The notes beneath the pieces are model-generated. The model ran no database searches. It was given only the letters and a program-made list of their open reading frames with translations, and had not been told where the DNA came from. DNA of 28,829 nucleotides from positions 1 to 28,829 of the IMG/VR virus record IMGVR_UViG_3300025703_000014; one strand, written 5' to 3'. The stretch comes from a virus. Positions 14,244 to 22,456 of this stretch are shown here, one piece after another (within the stretch, counting starts at the first letter, position 1; each line of letters starts with the position of its first letter). A program made the position numbers and the translations under genes.

Positions 14244-15796
14244 TCTTTCTCTGCCATCTTCTCCGGCGTGTCGCCTTTGTGGCCATAGGAGCGATAGATG
14301 CTCCAATCGTCAAAATCGTCCCGTAAGGCGTCGAACGACGCCTCGTTAGTCGTGCTGCTCAGCACGTACGATGGCGCGACGTAGCGACCGGTCGTACCCT
14401 CGGGCGCGCCCTTCGCCGGAGCTTGCATAAAGCGCCCTAGGGCGCGACGTGCGGCCTCCTGGGGCGGGCAGAACATATATAGGCCGCGCGACGCGTAACC
14501 GCTAGCCTTGTAGGCGTCCAGACGGCGCGCTGCGCTCTCGTATGTCTTCATCGTCGCGTCGTGCGCTACGTTCAAACCCAACTCGCGGCCGAGGCGATCG
14601 GCCCGCTCGAAAAGATCGCTCGCCTCCTCGTGGAGCATCGAGGCGTTCCAGCCGCGGTACTCGGGGAGCATCGCCTTGATCTCGTCGTTGTCAAGCTTCA
14701 GAGTGTGCTTCTCATCGACGATACCGGCCTGCGAGAAGTAGCTCTTACCGCTGCCGCCACGGCCACCGATCATCGTGAACGTTGGTTTTTCGCCCTTCTT
14801 CGGCGTCGCGCGACGCACCGCCTCGTCGGAGAAGATGGCGGCAATGATCTCGTCGTGGAGCTTCTGGCGTTCCTCGGTGTAGGAACCATCCGACGGATTC
14901 TTGAAACCGCCCTTCGATACCGGCGCGTCGGTCGGTACGCTTTCACTCAACCGATGCTCGGCTTGGCGAACCGCCTTACCGACTTCCGCCGGCAATTTAG
15001 CGATCAGCGCCTCGCTGGTCGTGTTCTCGCCATATTCTTCGAGCAATCTGGACGCCGAATCGCGACCCGCGCTCTTCGGCCCCAAGCTTTCCGGCAACCC
15101 TTCGCCGAGCCCACGCTTGACAACCTTGCGCGGATCGTCGGTCAGTGGGTCGTGCGTTCCGAGGTGCCCGAAGACACCCCAATGCCCGGACTTCAGTATC
15201 TGCTCACGAAGGTACTCGGTCTTGATCGGGACGCCGAAGTACCCGTCTATCCCGCGCCCGTCGCGAATCGTCGGGTCCTGGACCTTACCTTCACCGTCTA
15301 CGAGCCATGCGTGCTCGATCGGGACGCCGTGGACGAGGACGTAACCTTCGACGTAGGTCTTGCCTGAATTATCCAGCGCTTCGCGACCGGCATTCGCGTA
15401 ACACTGCTGCGGCTTGCCGCGCTTGCCAGCGTAAGTTAGATCGTCGGCTATGAACTGACGACCGTGTTTCAACACGAACCGCGCCGGAGCCGTCATCCCC
15501 TTCGGGAGATGGGAACTTTCCTGGATGCTCGCCACTATTTTCAGGAAGCCGACGAGACCCTTAGCCGATTCCCTCTGCTTCGCCGGGCTCGCTACCGGAA
15601 TCGTCTGGCGAGAGGTTACGGGTTTCTTAGAACTAGAAGAACCACCGCCCTTACCGAACTGCCCCGCGTTACCGGGTTGCCCGCGAGGATGCTTGCCCTC
15701 TTCCCACTCCGCGTCTTCCGCGTAAATCGCACGCAATTCGCTACCTAACTGACGAACGGCGATAGCGATCTCGTTTCTGCGGTCCTGGGGGATCAT
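14240..15796 (-). CDS. Fusion of a Cys-protease-like domain and a zeta-toxin-like kinase in the head module
   Basis: 518 residues. Residues 30-50 hold a HPRGQPGNAGQFGKG linker common in phage head proteins. Residues about 100-200 form a domain with C132 (QQCYANAG), H162 (IEHAWLVD) and D174 (VQDPT), a spacing that suggests a papain/transglutaminase-like fold, though I cannot name it. Residues about 338-505 look like a zeta-toxin kinase: P-loop GRGGSGKS at 345-352, LDNDEIKAMLPEY, then AHDATMKT and GRYVAPSYV. Zeta kinases phosphorylate UDP-N-acetylglucosamine in toxin-antitoxin systems. It sits two small genes after the portal, where MuF genes usually are, so it may be packaged and injected. That is inference. 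Confidence 0.65.
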   Translation of the reverse strand: MIPQDRRNEIAIAVRQLGSELRAIYAEDAEWEEGKHPRGQPGNAGQFGKGGGSSSSKKPVTSRQTIPVASPAKQRESAKGLVGFLKIVASIQESSHLPKGMTAPARFVLKHGRQFIADDLTYAGKRGKPQQCYANAGREALDNSGKTYVEGYVLVHGVPIEHAWLVDGEGKVQDPTIRDGRGIDGYFGVPIKTEYLREQILKSGHWGVFGHLGTHDPLTDDPRKVVKRGLGEGLPESLGPKSAGRDSASRLLEEYGENTTSEALIAKLPAEVGKAVRQAEHRLSESVPTDAPVSKGGFKNPSDGSYTEERQKLHDEIIAAIFSDEAVRRATPKKGEKPTFTMIGGRGGSGKSYFSQAGIVDEKHTLKLDNDEIKAMLPEYRGWNASMLHEEASDLFERADRLGRELGLNVAHDATMKTYESAARRLDAYKASGYASRGLYMFCPPQEAARRALGRFMQAPAKGAPEGTTGRYVAPSYVLSSTTNEASFDALRDDFDDWSIYRSYGHKGDTPEKMAEKE

Positions 15797-16074
15797 CTCC
15801 CAGCCATAAGCTGCGCGAGGGTGGGCTGACGGATAAAGAACGATTCGATGACCGGCAACGGCGCGGATGCCCTAATCTTCACTCGCGGCGCGGGCGAATG
15901 GATGTGATTTCGCGCCTGCCGCTCCCGGCTCAGACCAAGCGCCGCCGCGCGTTCGTCGATCTTCTGCATCCGACGATGCAACGCCATCGCGATCCGACGG
16001 ATCGCGATGCGCCCGTACTGGCGGCGCAGGAGCGCATCCTCTTCCAGCGTGAACGGCTTCATCGGGCGGGGCAT
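15793..16074 (-). CDS. Small SANT/Myb-like or GcrA-like DNA-binding protein
   Basis: 93 residues with GGTGG upstream. The N-terminal half (FTLEEDALLRRQYGRIAIRRIAMALHRRMQKIDERAAALGL) is a helix-turn-helix pattern of the SANT/Myb or GcrA-like kind: an acidic start, a YG turn, then a recognition helix with the RAAALGL end. The C-terminal half is basic and likely flexible. It overlaps the upstream small gene by 16 nt and the downstream fusion gene by an ATGA, so all three are co-translated. A regulatory or DNA-packaging accessory role is possible. Confidence 0.6.
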   Translation of the reverse strand: MPRPMKPFTLEEDALLRRQYGRIAIRRIAMALHRRMQKIDERAAALGLSRERQARNHIHSPAPRVKIRASAPLPVIESFFIRQPTLAQLMAGR

Positions 16075-16253
16075 TGTTCCACCGACCAGATAACGTCGAG
16101 CTTGCGACCGGCGATCATCGCGGCGTCCTCGTCGTTAAAGCGCATAAACATCGTGCGATCGAGCCCGTTGGTGCGGACCGCCGTGAAGCCCTTGCGGCCG
16201 AACGCCTCCGAGCGCGCGATCGGCGCTACGATGATTAAGACGGCGCCATCCAT
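16059..16253 (-). CDS. Small hypothetical protein coupled to portal
   Basis: 64 residues from the ATG at 16251-16253, which overlaps the portal stop (TGATG); a GTG at 16256 is the alternative. The sequence (VLIIVAPIARSEAFGRKGFTAVRT, FMRFNDEDAAMIAGRKLDVIW) reads as a small alpha-beta protein. Its overlap with both neighbours argues that it is real. No family or function is recognised. Confidence 0.55.
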   Translation of the reverse strand: MDGAVLIIVAPIARSEAFGRKGFTAVRTNGLDRTMFMRFNDEDAAMIAGRKLDVIWSVEQCPAR

Positions 16254-17836
16254 CACGCTATAGCCTGTGCCTTAGCCGCCAAACGTTCGGCCGGCGTGCC
16301 GGTCTGCATAACGTGGATATGTTCCGCGAGTTCGGTGCCAAACGCCTCGGCCTCACCGTCTTCGAGCGAGCCGCCCTCGTCTTGGGTCTCGTCCAGATCG
16401 AGTCCCGAGTATGGCGACTCTGGGTCAGCGGAAAGCGCGGTGCGGACCTCCTCGGGGGTGATCGCCCCAAGCTCCACGTAAACCGAGTGCGTATCCGCTC
16501 GGGTCTTCTGCAACGTCGCCTTGCGCTCGGCGTCGAGCTGCATCAGCGGGTGCCACTCCCAAGTAATCTCGGGATCAATAAAGCCGTACTCGGTGAGCTG
16601 GGCGAAGTCGAGCACCTTCTTGATGATCGGCGTCAACAGCGACTTCTGCACGCCGCGGATCGTGTCGTAGTAGACCCGTAACTCGCCGTCAGAACTGGCG
16701 TTCAGGCCGGACGGGGTGATACCAAGCAGCTTGACCAGCGGCGTGCGCCCCGGCGCGGCCTGCTGCTCCTGCGCCTGCGCCTGGAGCTCGTGGAGACCGG
16801 CGATCGGGGCCGAAACGTTCTTCCAATCCTCGGTGCCCTTGTTGATGACCAGCGTGCCATTGTTGTTCATCACCGCGTTCATCGCGTTTACGCGGTTCAA
16901 AATATCGTCGGCGGCGCCGGAGGTTTGGAGCAGCGTCGACAGATCGGTCGCGAGTACGTTGACCGTGAACCGCCAGATCAGATCGGCAACGGACTGGCGC
17001 GTGCGTATCCAATTCTCGACATAGGGTTTCGCGAGCTGCGTCAGCGCGAGGCCGCCGAAGGCGTAGGCCGGCTTCAAGATATCCGGCACCGGACGCGTCG
17101 AACCCGTGAGCAGTCGAGTGGCGTGCGTCCGGATGCCGTTGACGTACCACTGCTGCGGCTTGTACCAGTTCTCGCGCAGCGGGTTCGTCGTGTCGTAGCT
17201 GTCCGGGTAGCACCACAGCGCCTCGACCGGACGCACGGCCTTCAGCTTGGGCAGCGCGTTCAGGCTGATCTTGTCGCGCCCGTCGCCAATCGACTTGGTC
17301 AGCGCGTCCAGGTCATCGGTGTCGCCAGTATCGAGGTAAAGATGTCCGACCCCGAAGTACCCGTCCTGCTCGGCATAAGCCTTGCACTGCTCCTGCATCC
17401 CCAGATCGTCGTTTAATATCTGGGTAAGTCGCTTGACCTTCTCGCTCTTGCCGTCGCCGGTCGCCTTGATCTCGCCCCACTCGCGGGTAAGCTCCTCGGC
17501 GGTCGTCCCGACCAGCTGGCGGTACTCCGAAACTTGGCTAAGCTGCGCCAGATACGAATAGCCCAGGAAACCGTAGCCGTTGGCCCACGCCAGATTGTAC
17601 TGGGACAACGTGCCGGAGGCTTGCAAGTTCAAGCTCGCGTCGTCGTTCGCCCAGGTAGCGCGGGCTTCGACGGCGCTATCGTTCGCGAAGCCTGGCGGAG
17701 CTACACCCGGAGGGAAGGCCGGGAGGGCGTAGGGGTTCTTAGACAACGAAGCCACGCCTGGAGACGGCCTGCGCGCAGCCGTCCGGAGACGGTGGACCAT
17801 GTCCCTCGTGAACGACAGAACGTTACCTTCAGCCAT
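16253..17836 (-). CDS. Portal protein, DUF1073 family
   Basis: 527 residues. The block NLAWANGYGFLGYSYLAQLSQVSEYR and the strand-rich central region with SLNALPKLKAVRPVEALWCYPDSYDTTNPL, followed by NNGTLVINKGTEDWKNVSAPI and TPLVKLLGITPSGLNASSDGELRVYYD, match DUF1073 portals as I know them. Portals form the twelve-subunit ring through which DNA enters and leaves the head. Databases sometimes label this family after the anti-CBASS protein Acb1 because some members carry that domain; I see no such catalytic domain here, only an acidic tail. The gene lies 36 nt after the large terminase. Confidence 0.85.
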   Translation of the reverse strand: MAEGNVLSFTRDMVHRLRTAARRPSPGVASLSKNPYALPAFPPGVAPPGFANDSAVEARATWANDDASLNLQASGTLSQYNLAWANGYGFLGYSYLAQLSQVSEYRQLVGTTAEELTREWGEIKATGDGKSEKVKRLTQILNDDLGMQEQCKAYAEQDGYFGVGHLYLDTGDTDDLDALTKSIGDGRDKISLNALPKLKAVRPVEALWCYPDSYDTTNPLRENWYKPQQWYVNGIRTHATRLLTGSTRPVPDILKPAYAFGGLALTQLAKPYVENWIRTRQSVADLIWRFTVNVLATDLSTLLQTSGAADDILNRVNAMNAVMNNNGTLVINKGTEDWKNVSAPIAGLHELQAQAQEQQAAPGRTPLVKLLGITPSGLNASSDGELRVYYDTIRGVQKSLLTPIIKKVLDFAQLTEYGFIDPEITWEWHPLMQLDAERKATLQKTRADTHSVYVELGAITPEEVRTALSADPESPYSGLDLDETQDEGGSLEDGEAEAFGTELAEHIHVMQTGTPAERLAAKAQAIA

Positions 17837-17872
17837 TATCCTATCCGACCCGAAGGCGAGGATGGGATATAC

Positions 17873-19474
17873 CTACGCATTACCCTGCAACCGCTGAACG
17901 TGCGCCGCGTTGAACCGAGTGCCGCCAGCCGCGAGTTGACGGACCACCTCACTACTGAAGACCACCGCCTGCTGGCCAGCAGCCATCACGAGCGCGCCGG
18001 CCGCGACGTTGGCCACGTCGTCGTGATCGGAAGCCGGGTGACTTATCGAATCGCGCCCAGTGCGCGAAATGCGACGATCCAAGCCAAGTATCTGATAATA
18101 CATGCGATGGTGATCCAACAACTCGGCTCGGCCCGTATTGATGATCGGCAGGAACTCGCGGTAGATATCGGACGCGCTCAGCTCAGATTCCTCGTACTGG
18201 ATGCCGCGCTTGCGGAACTGTTCGCGCGGGAACTCGCCGCCGTAGCGGTCTCCGCGGACCGATCCGACCCGGTAGTATTTGAGGATTGCCACGAAATCCT
18301 CGATGACCATCTCCGGACTCAACGGCGGTCGCGACTCGCGGAGCAGGTCCAGCACGACCTTCCCGTCGGCTTCGCGGTGGGATATGGCGAGGGTGAACGA
18401 ATCTACCATGCCGCCCGAAGGATCGACGAAAGCGTGGTACTGGGTGCCGTAGATTGGCGCCAATTCGAAGCGTCCCTCGACGATTACCCGATCCAGGGCT
18501 TCGCGGGATATGAACGCCGCCACGTCGGCGCGGAACTCCGCGCCGTACTCGGCGGCGGCCGATATCGGGTCCTTGCGGTACTCCTCGTCGATGAACGCTT
18601 GCGTAACCGACGGGTGCATCGTCCGCGTGTCGGCACGCCAGACCAGTGGTCCGTCGTCCTTGCCGTAGTGATCGGAGAACGCCTCCCACAGCGCGCCGCG
18701 GCGCGCGTAGGGTGACGAGGCCGCTAACAGCATCGCACGCGGGATCGTCGCCATAGCGGGGCGCAGTGCGTTCAATATCTCGGCGTCTGGGTTGGCGCTA
18801 GCTTCCTCGCTTTCCCAGAAAGCTATTTCGTCACACAGGGCAGCGATGACGGTGCGCGACCGGACGGCGCTTATCGACGCCGTGACGACCTCGATCCGAA
18901 CCGACCCCGCCAGATCGATCGATTCTGAAAGGTCGCGATTCACCAGCGGCCGAAGGCGGGGGTCGTTGAGTATCGCCTTCACGTAATCCATAATCGCCGC
19001 GGCCTGCTTGCGCTGCGCCGCGAGGACCACTATGTGACCGCGCTCGCCCGGCGATAGGTGCGGCGTCCAATCGACGCATACCGCCAGATAGACCGCGATC
19101 AGCGCAAGCACCCGGCTCTTGCCGCCACGGCGGCCGACCGGCTCCCACACTTCCAGGCTAGGCTCGGCAGGCGGACTAATCCGCCCCGTGCAGTGCTGGT
19201 AGACCTCAAGCTCGTCAGCGTCGAGCGGTTCAGCGAAAACCGTAGCCACGAACGAACGCCAGCCGATCCAACCGTCTTCGTACCACTCGAAACCGATTAT
19301 CTCGCCGATAAATTCGCGCGGACGACCGCCGAAACGCTCGATCCACCGCGCGTTCGGCGTCTCAAGCGTCTTCCGGCGCTGGCTCTCCTCCCACAGAAGC
19401 TTCGTCGAGTACGTCAACTCGCTCAACTCCCGGGATAGCCCCGAGGTATTCAATCTGAGCGGAAAGGGCTGCAT
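17873..19474 (-). CDS. terL: Terminase large subunit
   Basis: 533 residues. The ATPase has Walker A GRRGGKS at residues 114-120, Walker B ending LCDEIAFW with D215/E216, and a coupling motif LLAASSPYARRG. The RNase H-like nuclease has the acidic set D351 (FVDPSGG), D409 (RGDRYGGE) and D485/D486 (HDDVAN). The enzyme pumps DNA into the procapsid and cuts the concatemer. The only ATG near a full-length start overlaps the small terminase gene by 113 bases, longer than usual; no internal ATG precedes the ATPase motifs, so a slightly later alternative start codon is the only other option. All key residues are present. Confidence 0.92.
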   Translation of the reverse strand: MQPFPLRLNTSGLSRELSELTYSTKLLWEESQRRKTLETPNARWIERFGGRPREFIGEIIGFEWYEDGWIGWRSFVATVFAEPLDADELEVYQHCTGRISPPAEPSLEVWEPVGRRGGKSRVLALIAVYLAVCVDWTPHLSPGERGHIVVLAAQRKQAAAIMDYVKAILNDPRLRPLVNRDLSESIDLAGSVRIEVVTASISAVRSRTVIAALCDEIAFWESEEASANPDAEILNALRPAMATIPRAMLLAASSPYARRGALWEAFSDHYGKDDGPLVWRADTRTMHPSVTQAFIDEEYRKDPISAAAEYGAEFRADVAAFISREALDRVIVEGRFELAPIYGTQYHAFVDPSGGMVDSFTLAISHREADGKVVLDLLRESRPPLSPEMVIEDFVAILKYYRVGSVRGDRYGGEFPREQFRKRGIQYEESELSASDIYREFLPIINTGRAELLDHHRMYYQILGLDRRISRTGRDSISHPASDHDDVANVAAGALVMAAGQQAVVFSSEVVRQLAAGGTRFNAAHVQRLQGNA

Positions 19475-20318
19475 CTAGGTCTTTTTGGCTCATCTGTCTA
19501 ACGTCGCTCACCACGAGCATCTTGCGATCGATGAAGTACCCTTGGTGTTTGGCGATCATCTCGCGGGCCGCGTCCTGGTCCCGCATCATCATCTCGTAAC
19601 CGTTGGCGGTGACCCGGACGCCCTTGTACAGCAGCGCCGCGGTCGGGCTTAGCTTTCGCGTGTCGTGGAAGACGATGTGCGGGACGCCGTGACCATGGCA
19701 TTTAGGACACGTGTGATCGCACGTGGTTTCCACTTCCGCCTCGGGTTTACCTCGAAGGCTCGCTACACGCTGCATAAATTCGGCGTAATCGGGACCGCGA
19801 CACGGGTCGCGGTTGATCGTATAACCACCACCGCCCTGGTCATCGAACTCGATGCGCTCGTGCTCAGGGAGCTTCATCTGACGGATACGGTGCGCGTTGG
19901 TCGCCTCGCGAAGCTCTACGTCGTCGAACTGGTAAGAATGATCGTGGCCCCAGCAATGGCGACAAGGGACCATCCAGTGTTCGCTTAGCTCGCGGGGGTC
20001 GGCCTGCTCCAGCAGAAGCCAGCGTCGAAGGACGTAGTCTTGCGTAACCCCGACGCGGTCCGACCGGCCCCGGAGGCGGGCCATGAACGCGTGGTGAACG
20101 TGCGTGCGTTTCAGCAACGCCGCGCCGTCGGACCGGTTCGGCAGCCCGGCGCGGATCGCCGCCTCGGGCGGCTCCATGTCTATCATCAGCTCGTCCAGGA
20201 ACCGACGCTCCACGGCGTCGAGCTCGCGGGGAAGGCGGAGCGTCGTCGCGCCGGGGGCGGTGTAGCGGACCAGTTTGCCTTTTGGGCCTGGGGCGGGACG
20301 GCGTTTTGAGGGGGGCAT
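19362..20318 (-). CDS. terS: Terminase small subunit with Cys-rich segment
   Basis: 318 residues. After a basic N-terminus comes a DNA-binding region typical of phage small terminases (ERRFLDELMIDMEPPEAAIRAGLPNRSDGAALLKRTHVHHAFM). Two cysteine/histidine groups follow: CRHCWGHDH near residue 119 and CDHTCPKCHGHGVPH near residue 192, which could bind zinc. Then comes DTRKLSPTAALLYKGV. Small subunits select the packaging site and load the large subunit. The start ATG overlaps the upstream HNH stop (TAATG). Order before the large subunit confirms the role. Confidence 0.8.
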   Translation of the reverse strand: MPPSKRRPAPGPKGKLVRYTAPGATTLRLPRELDAVERRFLDELMIDMEPPEAAIRAGLPNRSDGAALLKRTHVHHAFMARLRGRSDRVGVTQDYVLRRWLLLEQADPRELSEHWMVPCRHCWGHDHSYQFDDVELREATNAHRIRQMKLPEHERIEFDDQGGGGYTINRDPCRGPDYAEFMQRVASLRGKPEAEVETTCDHTCPKCHGHGVPHIVFHDTRKLSPTAALLYKGVRVTANGYEMMMRDQDAAREMIAKHQGYFIDRKMLVVSDVRQMSQKDLDAALSAQIEYLGAIPGVERVDVLDEASVGGEPAPEDA

Positions 20319-21043
20319 TACTGCGGGACCGGATTACGGCGCCTACCAAATTGAGGGGCGCGAAAGTCGTCACACTTTTCTTTTGGTGGAAACAATTTAT
20401 TATGAAGTTCGTTATAACGAGCCACTCGTTCACTAACGAAGTCGGGTTTACGTTCGGCCCTAGGCTCAGCTTTCAGTTTAACACTATTTTCATGAACGAC
20501 TTGATAATACTCTTGGGTATCATCTACGTCAGAAATCCAAAAACGTTTGATGCTATTAGTCTTATGAGACAAAACTTTTATAGAAAATCCGTCAGACCAA
20601 ACCACTACTCCACTATATTTAACAAATTCCTTTCGCAGTGAAACGATCTTTCCATACGGATAAAGCTTCGTATCTAACAAAACAACAGTTTTGTCGTCCC
20701 TTTCTCTGCGCTTTCTATCTAAGAGAGGGCCGTAGGAATGACCGACTGGTAAAGAATCTAAACGATCTCTCCAATAGATCAAACATTTACCTGGAGCTTT
20801 TCTACCCTTTATCCACTCGATCATAGTTCTAGCATTCTTACTAGAATTGCAAGAACGACACATCGGTTGCAAATTACTCTGATCATTAGAACCTCCCCTT
20901 ATTCTGGGGATTATATGATCTATCGAGTACGTGGTAAAGGTGAGATAAACACCACAACCAGCGCACCGACAAGCTAATCGCGAGCTTGTGCGCGAGGTCA
21001 TCGGTTTCGGTATAGGTGGTGAAGAATTGGAAGGTCTTAGCAT
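20318..21043 (-). CDS. HNH homing-type endonuclease
   Basis: 241 residues. A zinc-ribbon HNH core is clear at residues 27-70: CAGC, YSIDHIIPRIRGGSNDQSNLQ, then CRSCNSSK. The remaining 170 residues are basic and unassigned and may bind DNA. The gene is AT-rich against GC-rich neighbours and stands directly before the small terminase, a frequent place for HNH genes in phages, where some also assist packaging. The last dozen residues (RAPQFGRRRNP) are GC-rich in coding and closely match the C-terminus of the NusG-like protein. The start has no good ribosome site; M15 is an alternative. Confidence 0.75.
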   Translation of the reverse strand: MLRPSNSSPPIPKPMTSRTSSRLACRCAGCGVYLTFTTYSIDHIIPRIRGGSNDQSNLQPMCRSCNSSKNARTMIEWIKGRKAPGKCLIYWRDRLDSLPVGHSYGPLLDRKRRERDDKTVVLLDTKLYPYGKIVSLRKEFVKYSGVVVWSDGFSIKVLSHKTNSIKRFWISDVDDTQEYYQVVHENSVKLKAEPRAERKPDFVSERVARYNELHNKLFPPKEKCDDFRAPQFGRRRNPVPQ

Positions 21044-21152
21044 TTATCGGCGCTTTAAAGATATCTCCCCCTACCCGCTGGGACAGAATTTTCTGACCCA
21101 TTCGGCGTGTAAGGCACCTCACAAGAAGAGGTCTTATTAGCCCGACAAGGTT

Positions 21153-21181
21153 TCTATAGCGGTAAACTAAGGCCGTGTAAA
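21153..21181 (-). promoter_or_regulatory. Leftward promoter ahead of the morphogenesis genes
   Basis: Read leftward, TTTACA (21181-21176) and TATAGA (21158-21153) are exactly 17 bp apart, a good sigma70-like match in the 157-bp gap before the HNH and terminase genes. A TTAGCTAA palindrome lies 8 bp upstream of the -35, where an activator would bind. Confidence 0.6.
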
Positions 21182-21189
21182 GGGTTTTA

Positions 21190-21197
21190 TTAGCTAA
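21190..21197. promoter_or_regulatory. TTAGCTAA palindrome beside the leftward promoter
   Basis: An 8-bp perfect palindrome centred about 47 bp upstream of the expected transcription start. The same octamer recurs in other gaps of this window. Confidence 0.45.
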
Positions 21198-21200
21198 CCG

Positions 21201-21479
21201 CTAAACGCTCCTGCCGCCCACGTTAGTTAACTCCCGACCTAAGCCCATCTTCTCGTTCATATCGCGCAGATCGTCCTTGCTAAGCAACCGCGCTCGGTAT
21301 TCCTCCGGCGGCAAGTCCGTAATCTCCCAACTAAGAACCTCTCCGCCAGGGTTCTCACCAATCGCATGAGCGCGCCTAGCTGCGTCTACGACCCCCGAGG
21401 CTTCTAGGATTAACGCCCCCAGGAAACGCTCGCCGGAAGGGCGGTCGCTATCGGCGAAACTCAGATAGTACCAAGTCAT
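21201..21479 (-). CDS. Small hypothetical phage protein
   Basis: 92 residues from the ATG at 21477-21479; the preceding GTG is the alternative. It starts MTWYYLSFADSDRPSGERFLGALILEA and continues VVDAARRAHAIGENPGGEVLSWEI. I recall short proteins of this pattern (WYLSFAD, FLGA, AHxxGxNPGGEV) from many phages without known function. It follows immediately after the upstream gene's stop. Non-secreted, no membrane segment. Confidence 0.6.
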   Translation of the reverse strand: MTWYYLSFADSDRPSGERFLGALILEASGVVDAARRAHAIGENPGGEVLSWEITDLPPEEYRARLLSKDDLRDMNEKMGLGRELTNVGGRSV

Positions 21480-21482
21480 CAC

Positions 21483-22001
21483 CTACCGCCAATCCAAAGG
21501 CCACTTCCGCACGCGGCGCAGCGATGACGACGTGAGATATCGGCCCCGACCCCATTTGACGCCGAGGGGCTTAAGCGCCTCGCGCAACTCGGGATACCGA
21601 ATGTCGCACGCGTCCGAATCATTCTGCTTGATCTTTTGTTCGCGCGTTTTCGCAAAGGCGAGCAGCGCCGCATTGACCGCGTCCTGGGCCGGCTTTTGGT
21701 TTGTCGAGGCAGCCCTCGGCGGCTTTGGCTTTCCGAACAGCTGCTCAATTTGCCAGCGGAGTACCTCGAAGTGCAGCCGCGGCTCGTGTTTCAGACCGAG
21801 CGGCCCGAGCCGCGGCGGTATGTATTCCCCGCGAAATTCGCCGTTGGGCTCCTCTATGACCCGCGTGATAGTTTCTCGCATGGGGACATAGCCCAACTCC
21901 CACGCCTTCCTCAGACGGCTCTCGGCCACGGCGGGCGGTATCGCATACTCCCGGCATTGCCACTCCACCGCCGCATCGTCGGTAATCCACTCTTCTTCCA
22001 T
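21483..22001 (-). CDS. Hypothetical protein, possibly DNA-binding
   Basis: 172 residues from the ATG at 21999-22001 (AGAAGG 8 nt upstream), preferred over a GTG two codons earlier. It is charged and mostly helical; the N-terminus (WITDDAAVEWQCREYAIPPAVAESRLRKAWELGYVP) and the C-terminus (ELREALKPLGVKWGRGRYLTSSSLRRVRKW) are basic enough to contact nucleic acid. No family is recognised. It belongs to the leftward string of small genes under the NusG-like gene. Confidence 0.6.
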   Translation of the reverse strand: MEEEWITDDAAVEWQCREYAIPPAVAESRLRKAWELGYVPMRETITRVIEEPNGEFRGEYIPPRLGPLGLKHEPRLHFEVLRWQIEQLFGKPKPPRAASTNQKPAQDAVNAALLAFAKTREQKIKQNDSDACDIRYPELREALKPLGVKWGRGRYLTSSSLRRVRKWPLDWR

Positions 22002-22098
22002 GTTCACACCTTCTGCCCGATGCCCTGCGATGATCGGCGGGGAAGCGCGCGCAGAGATCGCGCTTGTCGGCTGGCCGGCCTATCCCCGCCGAAGTCGA

Positions 22099-22179
22099 TT
22101 AACCCGTCGCTCGCGCCGTCGCCAGTTCGACCACATTCCCGGCCGCCTCGCGCTCGCCGCGCTCCTGCTTGTGGCTCAC
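22099..22179 (-). CDS. Possible 26-residue micro-ORF
   Basis: A GTG-start frame with GGGGGAGGA upstream and overlap (GTGA) with the stop of another tiny frame. The ribosome site could pair with nearby C-runs into a short hairpin. The peptide is hydrophilic (SHKQERGEREAAGNVVEL). With the neighbouring micro-ORF it fills the 272-bp gap between two leftward genes. Evidence is only start context and coupling. Confidence 0.28.
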   Translation of the reverse strand: MSHKQERGEREAAGNVVELATARATG

Positions 22180-22259
22180 GGGGGCGTCCTCCCCCGCTGT
22201 CTACCCGAGTAGCTTACCGCCCACCAAGGGATAAGTAAACCCCCTAAATTATAGCTCAT
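22176..22259 (-). CDS. Possible 27-residue micro-ORF
   Basis: An ATG frame starting 14 nt after the stop of the upstream gene, with weak GGGA upstream and a stop overlapping the next micro-ORF's GTG. The peptide begins SYNLGGLLIPWWAV and ends in a basic tail. It may be real given the compact arrangement, but cannot be separated from chance. Confidence 0.25.
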   Translation of the reverse strand: MSYNLGGLLIPWWAVSYSGRQRGRTPP

Positions 22260-22273
22260 TATCCCGCGACGCA

Positions 22274-22456
22274 TCATTCTTCCATCTCATCCGGCAGCCG
22301 CCAGCGATAGGCCCAAGAATGCGCGAGATAGCGCAACCGTTCGGGCGGCAGCATCCGCCACGCGCCGCAATCCGCGCAGACTTCCGTCTGGGACGAGCCC
22401 CAACGAAGAGGGATTTGCGGGCCTAAATTCAGGACTTGGTGAGCGCAGTCGGGCAT
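22274..22456 (-). CDS. Small Cys-containing protein
   Basis: 60 residues from the ATG at 22454-22456, preceded by GGAG and overlapping the stop of the upstream membrane protein gene (TAATG). Four metal-ligand-type residues are visible (CAHQ near the start, then EVCADCGAWR), as in a small zinc ribbon. The rest is tryptophan-rich. No family is recognised; it may be a metal-binding adaptor or DNA-binding protein. Confidence 0.6.
   Translation of the reverse strand: MPDCAHQVLNLGPQIPLRWGSSQTEVCADCGAWRMLPPERLRYLAHSWAYRWRLPDEMEE

Noticed and set aside
16253-17836. Anti-CBASS (Acb1) function for the portal-family protein
   Set aside because: The family name used in some databases comes from members with an extra phosphodiesterase domain; no such catalytic pair of motifs is visible here.
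17534-18715. 393-residue rightward open frame
   Set aside because: It lies antisense to portal and large terminase, which have clear motifs; its composition is the arginine-rich pattern of a shadow frame in GC-rich DNA.
20886-21122. 78-residue leftward frame upstream of the HNH gene
   Set aside because: It mostly overlaps the HNH gene in another frame, lacks a ribosome site and covers the promoter gap.
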